A stretch of 64,000 nt of DNA from Heterotrichella gracilis (Eukaryota > Sar > Xanthophyceae > Tribonematales > Xanthonemataceae): NCBI GenBank assembly GCA_032358255.1, contig JAULBX010014648.1:1-64000 (forward strand). Reading direction: 5' to 3'. The translations under genes and the position numbers were made by a program. Position 1 is the first letter of the stretch. Each line of letters opens with the position of its first letter. Positions 30,646-42,998 of this stretch are shown in pieces. The notes beneath the pieces were generated by a model. The model saw nothing but the letters and a program-made list of their open reading frames with translations. It had not been told where the DNA came from and did not search any database.

Positions 30646-33600
30646 TCAAGACCAGTCCCACAACCAGTAATCTGACTGGGGTTGAGGAGTGCCCACCTTA
30701 AGATCCCGGTCAAGGTTGTCCAGTGTCCAGCCATCAGGGTACTGGAAGGCCCACTCGTGCGGGTGCAGGTAGTGCTGCGCCATGCGCTTGTCGGCGGGCG
30801 AGCCCTTAATGGGCAGCGGGTGCGCCTCCGTGTTGAACACATACTGGTCAAGGTCAAAATCTGCTGGGCCGGGTGGGTCCAGGCCTGGTGGTTCTTGCAG
30901 CAGCAGGAAGATGTACTTGAGGGTCTCGGCAATCCAGAAGGACTCCATCTTGTTGCGGAAGCGCGGCGGCAGTGTGAGCACGCTGTGCAGGTCTGCATAT
31001 CCTCCCCAGGGCACACGCGTGTAGCGCTCAAACGCCCTGTGAGACAAGGGGACGGGGTTATACATATATGCCATGCCATATGGGCAAGTGGCTCCTTCCA
31101 AATTGGGGTTGGGCACATGCGGATTGGCAGGGGGGAGTGGGTGCAATACGAGAGCACTACCTGTGGTGCAATGGGACACAAATGGGTCTTACCGGAATAT
31201 GTGCCAGCCCCATGTCTGGTACGTTGCGTTGCTGGTTACTTTGTACAGGATGAACAGGCTCTCAACAGTCTCCGGCCGCAGAAGATTGTGTGCATCCTGC
31301 ACAAGCAGAAACACACCACGTAATTAACAAGATGATGGTGGCATCTAATCCAGCCCGGCAACCATCGAGATGTCGCCACATCAGCCACTCATGCTATGTA
31401 GGTATAGGCTCGTTGCTGACACATGCCCCTCGCCACCAGCACCATCACTTGCCTGGGGTTTGATGTAGAAGTCCCCACCCCCCACATCCGCATCATGGTG
31501 CTTGGGGAAGTCCCCCGTGGCCGTTGTCTGGAAGAACACAATCTCAGGCGCCAGGCCGCTGGGGGTGCGCCGGTAGAACTCGTAGCAGGTGTGCATCAGC
31601 ATCTCAGCCACCGCCAGGTCATCGGGCTCACCGGCGCGCGCGGTGCTGATGCCGTGGTGGTGCCCCAGCGCAAACAGGCCTGTGCAGGGGGCGGATGGGG
31701 TGTTGAGGGGATGAGCAGGACAATCCGGCTGTTGAAGGCCAAGCATGTGTCATTTAGAGCTGCATGCATTGCTGCTGCTGTTGCCAGTGAATACAGGTAT
31801 AAGCTTGATGGTGCACTGCCGCTGCAGCCTCCGTGACGCTCAGGCAGGCAGCCAGTGCTGCAGGGCGGCCAATAATGACGTCAGGGGCGCAGGGCGCATG
31901 CTGGGGGCCAAGGGCCACAGGGAGAAAAGGAACACGCAGATAATGCCGATATATTACTTGTGTAGTGTGCCTTTATAAAATTATCTGGCATATGTCACAA
32001 AGTCCAGCACTTACTTCCAATACTTCCAGGATATTCTAAAATCTAAATTACACCAATAAGCGTTTTTCACAGTTGAAACTCATTGGATGCGCCGGGGGGG
32101 GGGGGGGCATCCCGGTGCATGCCAACACATACGGCAGGGGGCAGACCTGCATCCTGCGCCCTGCATGGTGGGCCAGGCACCCATTGTGGACAGGCAGGGA
32201 CAAACCTAATGGGGGATGAGTAATTCAAATGCATGATGCATGCAACCCGGAGCGCCATTTCCCCCACCAACCTGGCAGGAAGCACACCAAATGGTCCATC
32301 TTGTGCATCTTGGTCCACGTGTCAGGCGGGCCCTGCCCCTGCAGCTCGGCCACGTACAGCAGCCGGTCCTTCACGCTGTGCTGCAGCATGTGGGTGCGCA
32401 CCGCTCCCATGGCATCAACGTACATCCTGCGCAAAGGGGTGCGAATGGGAAACTGTGTGGTGCACCAAGCCCTGGCAGCGAGGCATATGAGTGAGCGTGG
32501 TCACGTCACTCTGGTCACATCACTGCGCCTCATGTGCCGGGTGGCAAAGTCCCATCGGAAAGGAGGTATGAAAATTGAGGAGGTGCAGCTCCTCCTGTAA
32601 GCGCTTGCCCACTCACCTGAGCAACTCCTTGTCCTTCTTTCCCCCCAGCAGGTACTGTTTGAGCAGGTACTCATAGTAGCTATCCCCCCTGGCCCCCAGC
32701 GTCACTGCAGCGGCCTCGTCAAATGCACCGGAGGATGGGTCCAGGAAGATGGGCAGAAGTGGCTGGTGATGGGAGGAGACCCACTCGTCAACGTGGGTGA
32801 TCACTCGCCGCGCGGGGTCAGCCATGTCGGCGCGCCCTGCAGGGAACAGGGGGGTGGGTACGCCAGATGACATGGCAGCGCATGTGAGCAATTGAGCAAC
32901 CATGAATGTGTGCGCATGTTTGACTGTGCGAAGATTGGTGCCGTGGTGCTTAAAAAATCTTAAATTCCCTTGAGACCCAATCATTGCAGGACCTCCTTCG
33001 ATGAAGGCATCTTGTGTTGCTGTCATGCACGACTCCACATGCAGGCCACCCTGACTCAATCCGCCGCCCAAGCTCTTGTGTGCATGTGCCCAGGCATCAT
33101 CCTACCATGCGCCCACATTGGACCAGGCATGGACCCCCTGAGCCCTTGCACCACATGCACCCACGTGGCTCCCTGCACAGCCCCCCGCACCTGCCACCCT
33201 GGCCAGGTAGCTGTACTCCAGGTTAAGGCTAGTGGCCTCGGAGGTGCTGCTGAAGCCAGACCACTTGGGACCGTGTGCCACATGGGTGCCCAGGTTGACG
33301 TCGGACATGGGCAGGCCGCTGGATGTGTTGAATGCGGGGGTGAGGCGCAGGCCCAGCTCCAGCGCCTTGAACAGGAACAGGCGGTCGCCCCCGGTGAGGT
33401 GGAAGGCGGACAGCAGGCCACCCAACACGCGGATGGTGGTCTCAAACAGGTTCACGTCAACGTCCTAGGGAAGGGGTGGGGGTTGGAGGGTTGGGGGGGG
33501 AGATGCCACATGTGTGCGTAGGGCTAGATTGGGGTTGGTTAGGCACTGGGAAGCCTGGAAGGCGCTGCAAGGGTGCACCAGCCAAGGCCACATACATGCG

Positions 33601-35057
33601 CGGTGTGCTGCAGTGGTCATGGCATGCACCCCTGCAGTCCGCGTGCATCCATGTTGTGCCTGCCCACAATGCCCGACAATGTATGCCCCACATGTGCTCC
33701 CAACCCCATCCCATGCCTCAGCATCACCAATGCATGCCTCAGTCTTGCTTCATCCAGTCTCATGCCGGCACAGGCCGAGCGTGTCCGCATCACTTGCCGT
33801 GCCCTTCCCCTCCCTTTCCTTCCTCTTCCCCTTCCCTCCTCCCTCACCTGGTCCAGCTGTATGCTGCTGGCCACCCATCGCCGCGCCTCCTGGAACTCCT
33901 CCTGCAGCCCCATGACCAGCAGCGTGTCCAGCGAATCCACCAGCGTCAGGCCAAGGTTGAACCACCGGTGGCTGCTGTTGGTCAGGGGCTCAAGCTCGTC
34001 ATCGCCCCACGCGTACTCCCTGGGGTGTAGGGGGGGCATAGATTAGGGGGACCAAGGTGAAGCCACTACGTGCTTCAAGCATGTGGTGAGGTGAATGAGG
34101 TGCAACGGGACAGGTGCGCAATGCGCCTGGCATGGGTGGCGGCGCATGGCCTGGCATGGTGGAGGGTGCAGGTCATGGTCCCATCCCTCGTCTGGCAATG
34201 GTGTGCAGTGCGCCTGCCGCACCTGTAGCCCTTCCACGCCCATCGCACAGCGTCCCGCACCCGCTCTTGCCGTTCTTCGTTGTTCACCACACACTGCAGC
34301 ACATCATCTGCATGCGCAACATAGAGAGCCATTTGGTACCGCTATATAAACTGGAAGACTATTCGTGGCTTGGTCTAGACTGCCAATGCAATGCCTGCCT
34401 AGTTGCCAGGTTTGGACCCAGCCGCTGCTTACCCGGGGTGCAAGTGGTGTTGTCCTCGCAAATCCTGCTCCGCCTGCAGCGCAAACTGTCGTCTGGAGCT
34501 GCAAACAGCGGCGGTAGCGGGTCCAGCACCAGCGCTGGAAGAGCAGGGTTGTCATACCTGCACAGCGCAGCAAGAGCATAAGCACGCTTGCACCGGCAGG
34601 TTGCTGATGTGTGCAACACACGCGCTGGAGTGAGGATTGTGCAGCGCTAGGGCTGGTACACTGGTGCCTAGTGCACACAGGCATTACTAGTGCTGCTAGT
34701 GTGGCTGCAGCAGCTGGGAGGTAGTTGACGCACGTGTACGGCTCGTCCAGTGGGTTGTGCCTGTGGCGCATGGCTGTCAGGCGGTGCCTCACTGCTGCAT
34801 ACTTCTGTGTGGCGTTCAGTAGGATGGAAGGGGCGATACAGGACCATACCGCCAAACCTGCAAGGCAGGGACGGGTCAGTCTTGAGGGGCACGGTGGAAG
34901 CGCTGAACACGCTGTGTGGCAGGCAGTGGTACTGTTGTGGATGACTGGCAGTGCAACTAGACAAGCTGGACCACCAAGTTGGGATCACAAGAGCTTCTGT
35001 GCATCACTCACATATTAGCACGAATATTAGGAAACGCTGCAAGTCTGGGTTTGTCAT
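30646..35057 (-). CDS. ER class I alpha-1,2-mannosidase, GH47 (ER mannosidase I type)
   Basis: The enzyme trims alpha-1,2-mannose from Man9GlcNAc2 on ER glycoproteins, which starts N-glycan maturation and marks misfolded proteins for ERAD. The catalytic domain follows human MAN1B1 almost block by block: [152 protein letters not shown] and [10 protein letters not shown], whose Thr binds calcium in the family. A 46-nt first exon (35057-35012) joins in phase to the exon at 34857 and completes a signal anchor ([21 protein letters not shown]), making a type II membrane protein. A 50-residue tail follows FNTEAH and is longer than in the human enzyme. A G14 run lies in an intron (32094-32107). Confidence 0.93.
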
Positions 35058-35851
35058 GGCCCGACGTGGGGCCCCGCTCGGGCTTCACGTCCTGCAGGCT
35101 TGGCCGTGTCCCATCGCCAGGAAATCCACTAGTACCCCTGGTTGCAGCAGGTTGTCTCCACCGGGGCACCCTGCCCTACTCGAGTACACTGATCAGGCTT
35201 CAATCGTGGACCTAGATCACCATTGACGACAGTGTCCTCCAGTCGTGCTCTTGTTCGTGCAGCACAGCACAATCGATCCCATAACGTCGAAAAATATGAG
35301 TTCTTGTGTTTCAAGTGTCTTTAGTGTCGTCGTTGATGATCAGGTCACCGCATGTTTTCCAAGGCTATGCATGCATTGTGGTGCGGTTGAGTTGCACACC
35401 CACCTTGTCCCGAATACAACTCAATATACCTACATGCACGCTCAAAATATTCTGCAGTACCTAACATGCGCCGCTGATCTTCTCTGTGTCGGCACGACAG
35501 GGTCGTAAGAACACCGCGCCTTCTCACCTTCAGACAGCTGCCTGTGCCCTTTTAGAGGGTTTAGGCCATCGTTGGGGTTGGGTTGGACCCACCTGCAACG
35601 GGAAGCTGGTATACCCTGCAATTGCAACGACTTCACCTCAATTTATTCATGTCAGAGTTGAGCTAGCTTTGGACTCCAGTAATGAGGGTGGTTTGTCTGT
35701 ATGCATTGCTGTTAAGCGAGGAATAATTGCATGCATGCATTCACTGACCAGTTTGCACTCGACTGGGTGGTTAAGGGTTGAGTTGTATCAAGTAAGATGC
35801 CTAGTTAACGCTAACAAGCTGAGACGCGGGGGCTGATTTGGAGTCTCTATC
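35058..35851. promoter_or_regulatory. Divergent promoter region shared by ER mannosidase and ALG12
   Basis: These 794 bp separate the two inferred start codons. ATGCATGC palindromes lie at 35368-35376 and 35729-35740. No other exon was recognised. Confidence 0.5.
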
Positions 35852-38800
35852 ATGGCGTCAGACAAGCATGTTTATGGTACACTCATCCGCTCATCTGCTT
35901 TTATCAAACTCCCACTGCCAAAATAATCAAGTTTCTACAAGCCCAATTGACCTGTCATAACACTTTGTAACGTTGCCACCCAGTGCACACAGCTGTTTCC
36001 AGCCCATAACCACTTGTGCAGAGCAGCTCCCTTGTGTGGCAGGTGCCTGGGCGCTGTTCCTGTTGGCCACCTACCTCCACCTGCTGGCCGCCCCCTACAC
36101 CAAGGTGGAAGAGAGCTTCAACCTGCAGGCGGTGCACGACCTGCTGTACCACACCACACACCTGGACAGCTATGACCACCTGGCCTTCCCAGGGGTGGTG
36201 CCTAGGACCTTTGCAGGTGGGTGGGCGCAGGAACAGTCGTGCCAAGCATAAGAGTCAAGTTCTGGTTGCAACCTGGTTACAAACAACATATCATCAGTGC
36301 CAACCTGAGCAGCCATAGCTGGGCTAGGCAGCGTGCACTGCTTGGTAACCGGTAAGTATCCCGCAGGGCCGGTCAACTGCCACTGGAACGTGTTTTATTC
36401 ATACAAGAAGTATGAGTTAACTACTACCCACCCTGATCTACATTTCCTGCTAAATAGCATCATTTTGAGAATGGCCATGCTGCTGGTGGTGCAGGCGCCC
36501 TGGTACTGGCTGGCGCCTCTGCCCCCCTGGTGTCACTGGCTGGTGCGTGGGGCTGCAGCAAGCTGGTCAGCCTGTACATCGTGAGGGCGGTGCTGGTGAG
36601 GCCCTGTACCCGTGAGGCATCAAGCGCATGTCATGCATGTGCCATGGAAACTATGACCAGGCACGAGGTCAATCATGCACATGGGGTGCAGATGGGGAGG
36701 GACATGGGGTCAGTCATACCCACAGGGTAATTGCGCTCCTTGTAGAGATAGAACCTTCATGGGCTGCAATATCATGCCATGCACACTAGTTTAGACAGCA
36801 TATCTACCATTGCCCAGCAGCCATGCATGACAGTCGGGGTCTCCCCAGTCATCACCCACCCCCACTGCGCCATGCAGGCCACCCTCACCTCCCTGTGCAT
36901 GCTCCGTCTGGCCCTGGCGGTGCGCACCCGCTTGGGCACCCACACCGCCGTGGCCTTCCTGGTCATCAGTGCCGCGCAGTTCCACCTCCCCTTCTATGCA
37001 TCGCGGCCCTTGCCCAACACCTTTGCGCTGGGACTCACATGCCTGGCACTGGCAGACTGGGTGACGGGGCGATCAGTGGCCCGGGCGGTGGTCCTGCTAA
37101 CATTCACTACGGTGGGTGCTGTGGGGTGGGGGGGTGTGTGGTGGTGGGGCTGCTAAATTTCACAATGCCGAGGGGGTGGGGGGATGCACGCTATTGATGT
37201 TGCCCGTTGTTTGGGTTGGGATGGTGGTGGGTGGTGGGTGCATCAGATGTCCAAGCTGATGCTGTGCCTAGGTGTCCATTGGTGGATGTGGCCGGCATAC
37301 GACAGTGGCCAGCCATATACATCTGGGTGCCTCAAAGAGCATTTGGTCATAAAATATCCTGGTCATGAATCTGCCTCTGATGCCTGGCTAGCCTGGTCCC
37401 AATTTGGTTGCCGTCAGCATTGCGCAACCCTCCCCACTACCTGCAGGTGGTGTTGCGCTGTGACGTGGTGATTCTTCTGGGGCTTGTGGGCCTCGAGCTG
37501 GTGCTCAGTCGCAAGGTGACACTCACGGGAGGGGTGCTGCTGGGCATAGGCAGCGTGTTGGCCAGCTTGGCGCTGTCGGTGGGCATTGACTCGTGGTTCT
37601 GGCGCCGCTGGCTGTGGCCCGAGGGGGAGGTGCTCTGGTTCAACACGGCTCTCAACAAGTGAGCAGCTGGCCTGACTTGGCAGGGTGACGAATCATCTTT
37701 TTCATCAGTTGACTCTCTCATGCATGCCATCAGAAATCATGCACAGCAGCTGGTGGATTCCGGGGCATCGAGGCAAATGCCAAACGCCAAATTCAGGTCG
37801 AAACTTACATTAATACTGCCAAATAAGAGGAGCCGTGTGTCAATTCAATCAACCATTAATTTCCCCCTATATTATTTTATTCATGTTCATGCAGGAGTGT
37901 GGATTGGGGCATCATGCCATGGCACTGGTACTGGACTTCTGCCCTGCCACGCGCACTCCTGGGGGCTGCCCTGCTGGCACCACTTGGTGTGGCTGTTGAG
38001 CGGCGGGTGCGGCCACAGGCGCTGGTGGCGGTGCTCTTTGTCGCGCTCTATTCAAATCTGGGGCACAAGGAGGTGGGCAGCAGGGGAAAGGGGATTGCTC
38101 AGGCATCAATATGGTTCTGATCAAAGGCCTAATCGGGCAGACGCTTTCAATTTCGATTGCTTTTCAATTTCGGGCTGCCTGAGTCACTGTGGTACAATGG
38201 TGGTCTCTGGGTTTTGTACCATGGGACTCTGCGCAATCTGACAGGTTGGCTATTTTGCCGCAGGTCCGCTTCCTGTTCCCTGTGCTACCCCTGTTCAACA
38301 TCTGTGCTGCATGTGGCATTGGTCGCCTGTACCTCAGCCGCCACAAACCTGGGCAGAGGCTGGCGTTCTTGCTCTCCCTTGCGCTCCTGGCTGCCACAGC
38401 AGCTGCCAGCGCCATCATGCTGTGGGCCTCGGCGCACAACTACCCAGGCGGGTATGCCATGCGCCAGCTGCATCACCTGGAGACGCCTCACACGGCAGCA
38501 CTGTGTGGTGGAGGTACATGGGGGACTGCTGGGCATCGGCCGCTGTCGGTGCATGTGGGTGTGTTTCCCGCCATGACTGGTGTTTCCCGCTTCACGGAGC
38601 TGCCATCCCCTTGGACATACTCCAAGGTGAGAATCACCGTATGGTTAATTTGCGTCTGGAGTAACATGGTGCTGGAGAGGTATTTACCTTATTAAGGGGC
38701 CATGTGTGTGTTCAGCTGGTTAGGTGGGTATCAGCATTAAAATGTGTGGCACGCCAGACGACCCACTAGGCTGAGGCCAATTATAGTTTAAAACGCATTA

Positions 38801-39305
38801 GCACAGCACAGTTCTATTCGAACATTTTACTGTGGCTTTCGCTAGGACTTCATTGTATGGCATGCAACTCACGTGTCCATCGTGTGCTGTGTGCAGGAGG
38901 AAGGGCTGCAACTTGCAGAGCTTCAAGCAGGAAGTTTTACTTACCTACTAACATCAGAGCAAAAAGTGCCAGGGTGAGGAGTATATGCATGCCTTGCATA
39001 TGCCATGAATATGCCATGCATATGTTTTGCTTTCTATTAATGTCTGTGCTGCTGCCTGCCCGATTAGGCTGGCGGTATCACACCTGCAACATCATCCACA
39101 TCATGTCCAAAACGCTCTTGTGCCTTGACAGCAGATGTTGCCGCTCTTGTGCAGGTACCATGTGATAGGGTATGCTGAAGGGTTCTCGAGATTTCATCTG
39201 ATTAGAAATGTGCGCGAGCTGCTGCGGCGCTCCATGCACCTGCAGCTGCCTCTGGACATGGCGCGCACACAGCAGGTATTCATCCACAAGCAGGGCTGGA
39301 GCTGA
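35852..39305 (+). CDS. ALG12: Dol-P-Man:Man7GlcNAc2-PP-dolichol alpha-1,6-mannosyltransferase ALG12 (GT22)
   Basis: ALG12 adds the eighth mannose, in alpha-1,6 linkage, to the lipid-linked N-glycan precursor on the lumenal side of the ER. The protein is a polytopic GT22 member. Its N-terminus has [18 protein letters not shown] and [13 protein letters not shown], the GT22 signature with the acidic catalytic loop. Hydrophobic segments follow (exons about 36497-38080), then [23 protein letters not shown] and the family hallmark [15 protein letters not shown] (about 38067-38290). The C-terminal exons (38897 to 39305) give [21 protein letters not shown] and [19 protein letters not shown] place the start in a 25-nt exon (35852-35876, MASDKHVY); it joins in phase to the acceptor before 36043. 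That first exon is an inference. PIG-B or ALG9 are less likely because the HKEVRF and WHWYWT wording is that of ALG12. Confidence 0.9.
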
Positions 39306-40312
39306 TATTATCAGCGTTCTGCAGCAGTATTCGCCTGAAACTCTTGCGATTTGATATGCAATTAATTGTTGTCAGGTAGCAGCTGCCACAGCGGCGGTTG
39401 GAAATGCTCTATATGTCCATGCCAGATAGTGTGTGTACACGTCTGGCATGGGACTTGGTTGACTCATGCAATGATCACAGTCTGCAACTTGCTGTGACAG
39501 CCTATGCTGCCAGCACTGATAGTATCCTGCCCGGCAGTTAAGTTATCAGGTGGGTTACCCAGCGCCAGAATGGCACGTGCAGCTGCCAAAGATTATCAGG
39601 GCCCATCAGCTCAGCAAGCTCTTGGCCTCAGCGGTTGCTCCCAGCAATGTCACAAGTCAATGAATCCAACGAATATATTTTTGCAGCGACTGCCAATGGC
39701 ATGATTTCTGTCACAGTAGAACAGATGATGATTCAATGAACATACGGTATATGACACAAATGCATTATAAGGAATGCGTACGGCCATTTTGAATCATCAT
39801 CATCGTCATCACGATGGCTACTTGTCAATAATATTAGTAAATAGCATGCCGCATTTGGTAGCAAGCTTGCCACGGCATATACATATATACTATGGCAGTA
39901 TTGCCTAGCTAAGAAATACGCATGCGACAATGGGTACCCAAGGTTTCAACTACTAGCAAGTTGCTATAAATGTCCTGACTTTTCTGCGGCCAAGCAGTCC
40001 ATTGCAATGCACTGCAGTCATGACTGCTTGCACTGCACGGCAATCCCATGTGATATTGCATCCCAAGGCAAGTACCCTGGGCCAGCTAACGTAATATGAT
40101 ATCGTCATCAGCGGTGCCCCAATAGCTGTAAGCACTGCAGTACATGTCTGTACCACCCCAGGTGTGTTTCAAATCCTGCCATAAAAAATTTTTTCTCGTA
40201 GATTCACCAAGTGCTCTGCAGGCTAGGGCCGCGGCTGACCACTGGGAGCCAACTCTTGACATATTGGTATAATCCCAGCGCACAGTTGCCCAAAGCAGAA
40301 TCCAGCTAGACC
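39306..40312. other. Convergent gap, ALG12 / tandem ubiquitin-like gene
   Basis: About 1 kb between two stop codons. It is AT-rich with a run of ATC-type triplets near 39790. No gene, RNA or clear repeat was recognised. Confidence 0.45.
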
Positions 40313-41249
40313 TCACTTGGTCGTGGGGATGGTGGCCATGTACATGCCTGTTGTCTCACCGCAAGTACCAAACTTCACGTTTGTCCTGCGACAGCATATT
40401 AATCAGTGTCAATTGAAGAGAATAGAGGTGCAATGGTTACAGGGGCAGATCTAGCAACCAGTACAGTGCCACAGAATACTCGTATGTGTTGCAATCCTTT
40501 TCTTGTTTCTCTAACAGTATTAAATTGATGGCTGCAACTGCTTAAGCACAACCATTGAAAAATCGTCTTGCAAACACACAAACTGTTCCTGCCAGTGCTT
40601 GCTCTTGTGGATTTGCGGTAGACAAACTGCGGGTGGAGAGCTTGCGTACCTCTTGTCCCCAACCATGAGCATGTTGATTCCAGCAAGCAGCAGGCGCTGG
40701 GATGGGACAGGGATGCCTGTGACCTTCTCCAGCTTGGCCTTGACCTCGTGGACGGGTGTCTCGGGCTCAATATCAATTGTCACCTCATTACCGCAGGGCA
40801 AGTGGTTGGTCATCAGCTTCACCTGCATTCGCGGGGGTAGGCTACAGTAAATTGGCCGCGCTTTGCATGGGTTGGATAAAACTGTATTCCAGAGACCCTG
40901 CTATCCCACCTTGGTTGGCTTTCCTCCCCTCATCTCCAGCACGAGGTCAATGTGAGAATGGTTTTGAACCTCGCAATCCCCCAGGCTGCTTTGCGCAGCC
41001 AGGATCTTAGAGCCGTGCATAAGCACCTGCTCCGATGTCGCAACACCTTCCTGAACCTGTTTTCACGTGAGACCAAAAAAGTTTTACAGCTCTATCAGTG
41101 CCACAAGAGTGTAGCCCAATGATGTTTGCAGTGGGATGCAGTTGCCTGTGTTTTACCTGGATGAGGCTCTTCAGATGACTGACGGTGTCTGTAGGCTCTA
41201 CATTGTACAGGGTGCTAGCACCGTTGAGGTTCCTCACAAATAGCTGCAT
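40313..41249 (-). CDS. Small protein with two tandem ubiquitin-like domains
   Basis: Four exons encode a small protein of two ubiquitin-like folds and little else. Domain 1 starts MQLFVRNLNGASTLYNVEP, echoing the start of ubiquitin, and ends near LVLEMRGGKPTK. Domain 2 starts VKLMTNHLPCGNEVTIDIEP and continues VHEVKAKLEKVTGIPVPSQRLLLAG. It lacks a terminal di-Gly; after LMVGDKR the final exon gives a short tail ending ATIPTTK and TGA at 40315-40313. The first GG lies before the second domain, not at the C-terminus. I chose the ATG at 41249 because it fits the ubiquitin fold; the frame stays open further upstream, so an earlier exon is possible. I cannot assign it to a named family. It may be a shuttle or adaptor-type protein rather than a modifier. 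Confidence 0.75.
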
Positions 41250-42437
41250 TTTACAGGGTTGCAAGGAACCCAACTCCTTCCAAACCTGCATCACAACAAC
41301 CCCCTCGGTTGTTTGTTACACCCGCACTATACTGGAGTGTTGCAGGCTTGATTGTGTATCTGCACGCAAGCAAACAACCTGCAACAACTGGAGATAGAGC
41401 TATAACAGGTTAAGCGGCCATGATTCCATTCCGTCACTGGGGACGTATCGAGGTGGGGATCGCCCAACAAATACCCACGGCACGCCACAGGAATAGCGGG
41501 CTGGTTAATAGCTTACCCGCAACAAGCGATGTATTTCTACTACGTGTGCTGAATTCCACCTTCGACCTGCAGAAAGCACACGCGGTATGAAACGGTGAAC
41601 AAGCTTTTCCAACATGCCGATGAACATGCGGGCGGAACATGTGCGCGGGCGAAGACCCGTGTGTACAAGTAATAACCCCATGACGATACAACATCGTATC
41701 CACCGCTACTTGTGTCCTGGTTTCCTCGGGTGGCGCATGCATGCATATGAGCGAGGAGCGTTGGAACGGCACCTCTGGGGGCCATGCAGCGGTTGAGCAG
41801 TTCACACCATGTTGCAACCCCACCACACCTGTAAAGATCGACTTCTTGTCAAATTAGCCCAACGTCGCCGCACTTGGCCTGCTAGTTCAGGTTAAAGTAC
41901 ACTTTGGCAGTTGATGTTGGGGAAGGAGCGTCAACTTGCGAGGTGTATTTTACAGTTTGGTAAAAGGGAGTGTACATGCCCAACATTGCAATGTCCCATT
42001 CTAGGCCTTAGTCCCTGTGAGCAATAGCGTGCTCGCCTGGCATACAAACACATAAGCCATCAGTGTTAAGGCCTACTATCGAACTCTAGGCAACTCTGCC
42101 AACCATGGAAAAAGACATCCTTGCATTTACACTTGAGGCTGCAACACCATGGCCACCTCAACCCGCCAGGCATAAAAGTGTCATAGCCTTTTGCAAGGCG
42201 TTGTGGCAGCTTGCCGCTTGCCTACTGTCCTACTATCTCAAATGTGTGTGCAGCACCCCGTGCACCTACCCAGCAGGAGAAGGGACTACTATTGCAAGGC
42301 ACTGTCGTACAAATAGCGTTCGCAGCAGCATTAGCAGCAGCGTTTGTACACTGAGAAAAGGGGAACAGTCATACACCACCATAAAGTTTGTATATAAAAG
42401 GTATGACAGTGTGTGGTGTGGTGACAACCTGCCCTCT
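41250..42437. other. Tandem gap, ubiquitin-like gene / CCCH gene
   Basis: About 1.2 kb between two minus-strand genes. It should hold the promoter of the ubiquitin-like gene and the 3' end of the CCCH gene. An ATGCATGC palindrome lies at 41735-41748. A possible upstream exon of the ubiquitin-like gene cannot be excluded. No other gene was recognised. Confidence 0.4.
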
Positions 42438-42998
42438 CTAATAGCTTGACAGGGCGTCAAGAACGTCCCAGGCATCGTCCTCCCAAGGTTTCACTCCTTG
42501 ACACATAAGCTCGTTCACTTCGTCACATGTGAAGCCATAGTTTTGTTCCCTTTCCTCCAATTCTTCCAGGAAGCGCCGGCTGGTCAGTGCAGTCAGTAGT
42601 CTCCCCATGTCCTGCTGTTGCGCCCGCCTGGAGGTTTTTTTTGCTGACTGTTTCTTTGCAGTTTTGGACGGCTGGGTGCTGTTGCTGGTTGTGGGGTTTT
42701 CTCCTGCTTCTCCTAGAGGGTGGCTGGCAGCAGCGCCACTGGCAGCAGTGACACTGGCAGCCACTTTAGCACTTGCAGCCCCTTCCACACTGGGATCGGT
42801 GTTTGGCACAATGCTGTGTGAAAACCAGCACTTATCACCATATGGGCAGGCCCCAGCTGCAAAGTTACGACAAGGAACTGTTGGGTTGCTGATCACACCA
42901 GAGAAGCTTGTGTGAGAAAACCGGCAACTGTCCCCGTATCGACAGCGCCCTTGTTGGAAGAACTTGCATGGAGCAGGTCCGAACATGGTGTCGGACAT
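42438..42998 (-). CDS. Tandem CCCH zinc-finger protein, 186 residues, intronless
   Basis: One open exon encodes 186 residues. Two CCCH fingers sit at the N-terminus, both with the spacing C-x7-C-x5-C-x3-H: CKFFQQGRCRYGDSCRFSH (residues 11-29) and CRNFAAGACPYGDKCWFSH (about 43-61). This finger type usually binds RNA. A Ser/Thr/Ala-rich linker follows, then a basic patch with KKQSAKKTSRR. The C-terminus is acidic and helical (RRFLEELEEREQNYGFTCDEVNELMCQG) and does not match a domain I know. It is the only intronless gene in the window, apart from what is cut off at the right edge. Nuclear pore-associated and makorin-like CCCH proteins share the N-terminal arrangement, but I cannot choose among them. 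Confidence 0.85.
   Translation of the reverse strand: MSDTMFGPAPCKFFQQGRCRYGDSCRFSHTSFSGVISNPTVPCRNFAAGACPYGDKCWFSHSIVPNTDPSVEGAASAKVAASVTAASGAAASHPLGEAGENPTTSNSTQPSKTAKKQSAKKTSRRAQQQDMGRLLTALTSRRFLEELEEREQNYGFTCDEVNELMCQGVKPWEDDAWDVLDALSSY

Noticed and set aside
32094-32107. G14 run as a functional G-quadruplex
   Set aside because: A single homopolymer run inside an intron is more simply a slippage tract; no further G-tracts are arranged around it.
33476-34030. 184-residue plus-strand open frame
   Set aside because: It is antisense to GH47 exons and introns; the real signal is the mannosidase frame.
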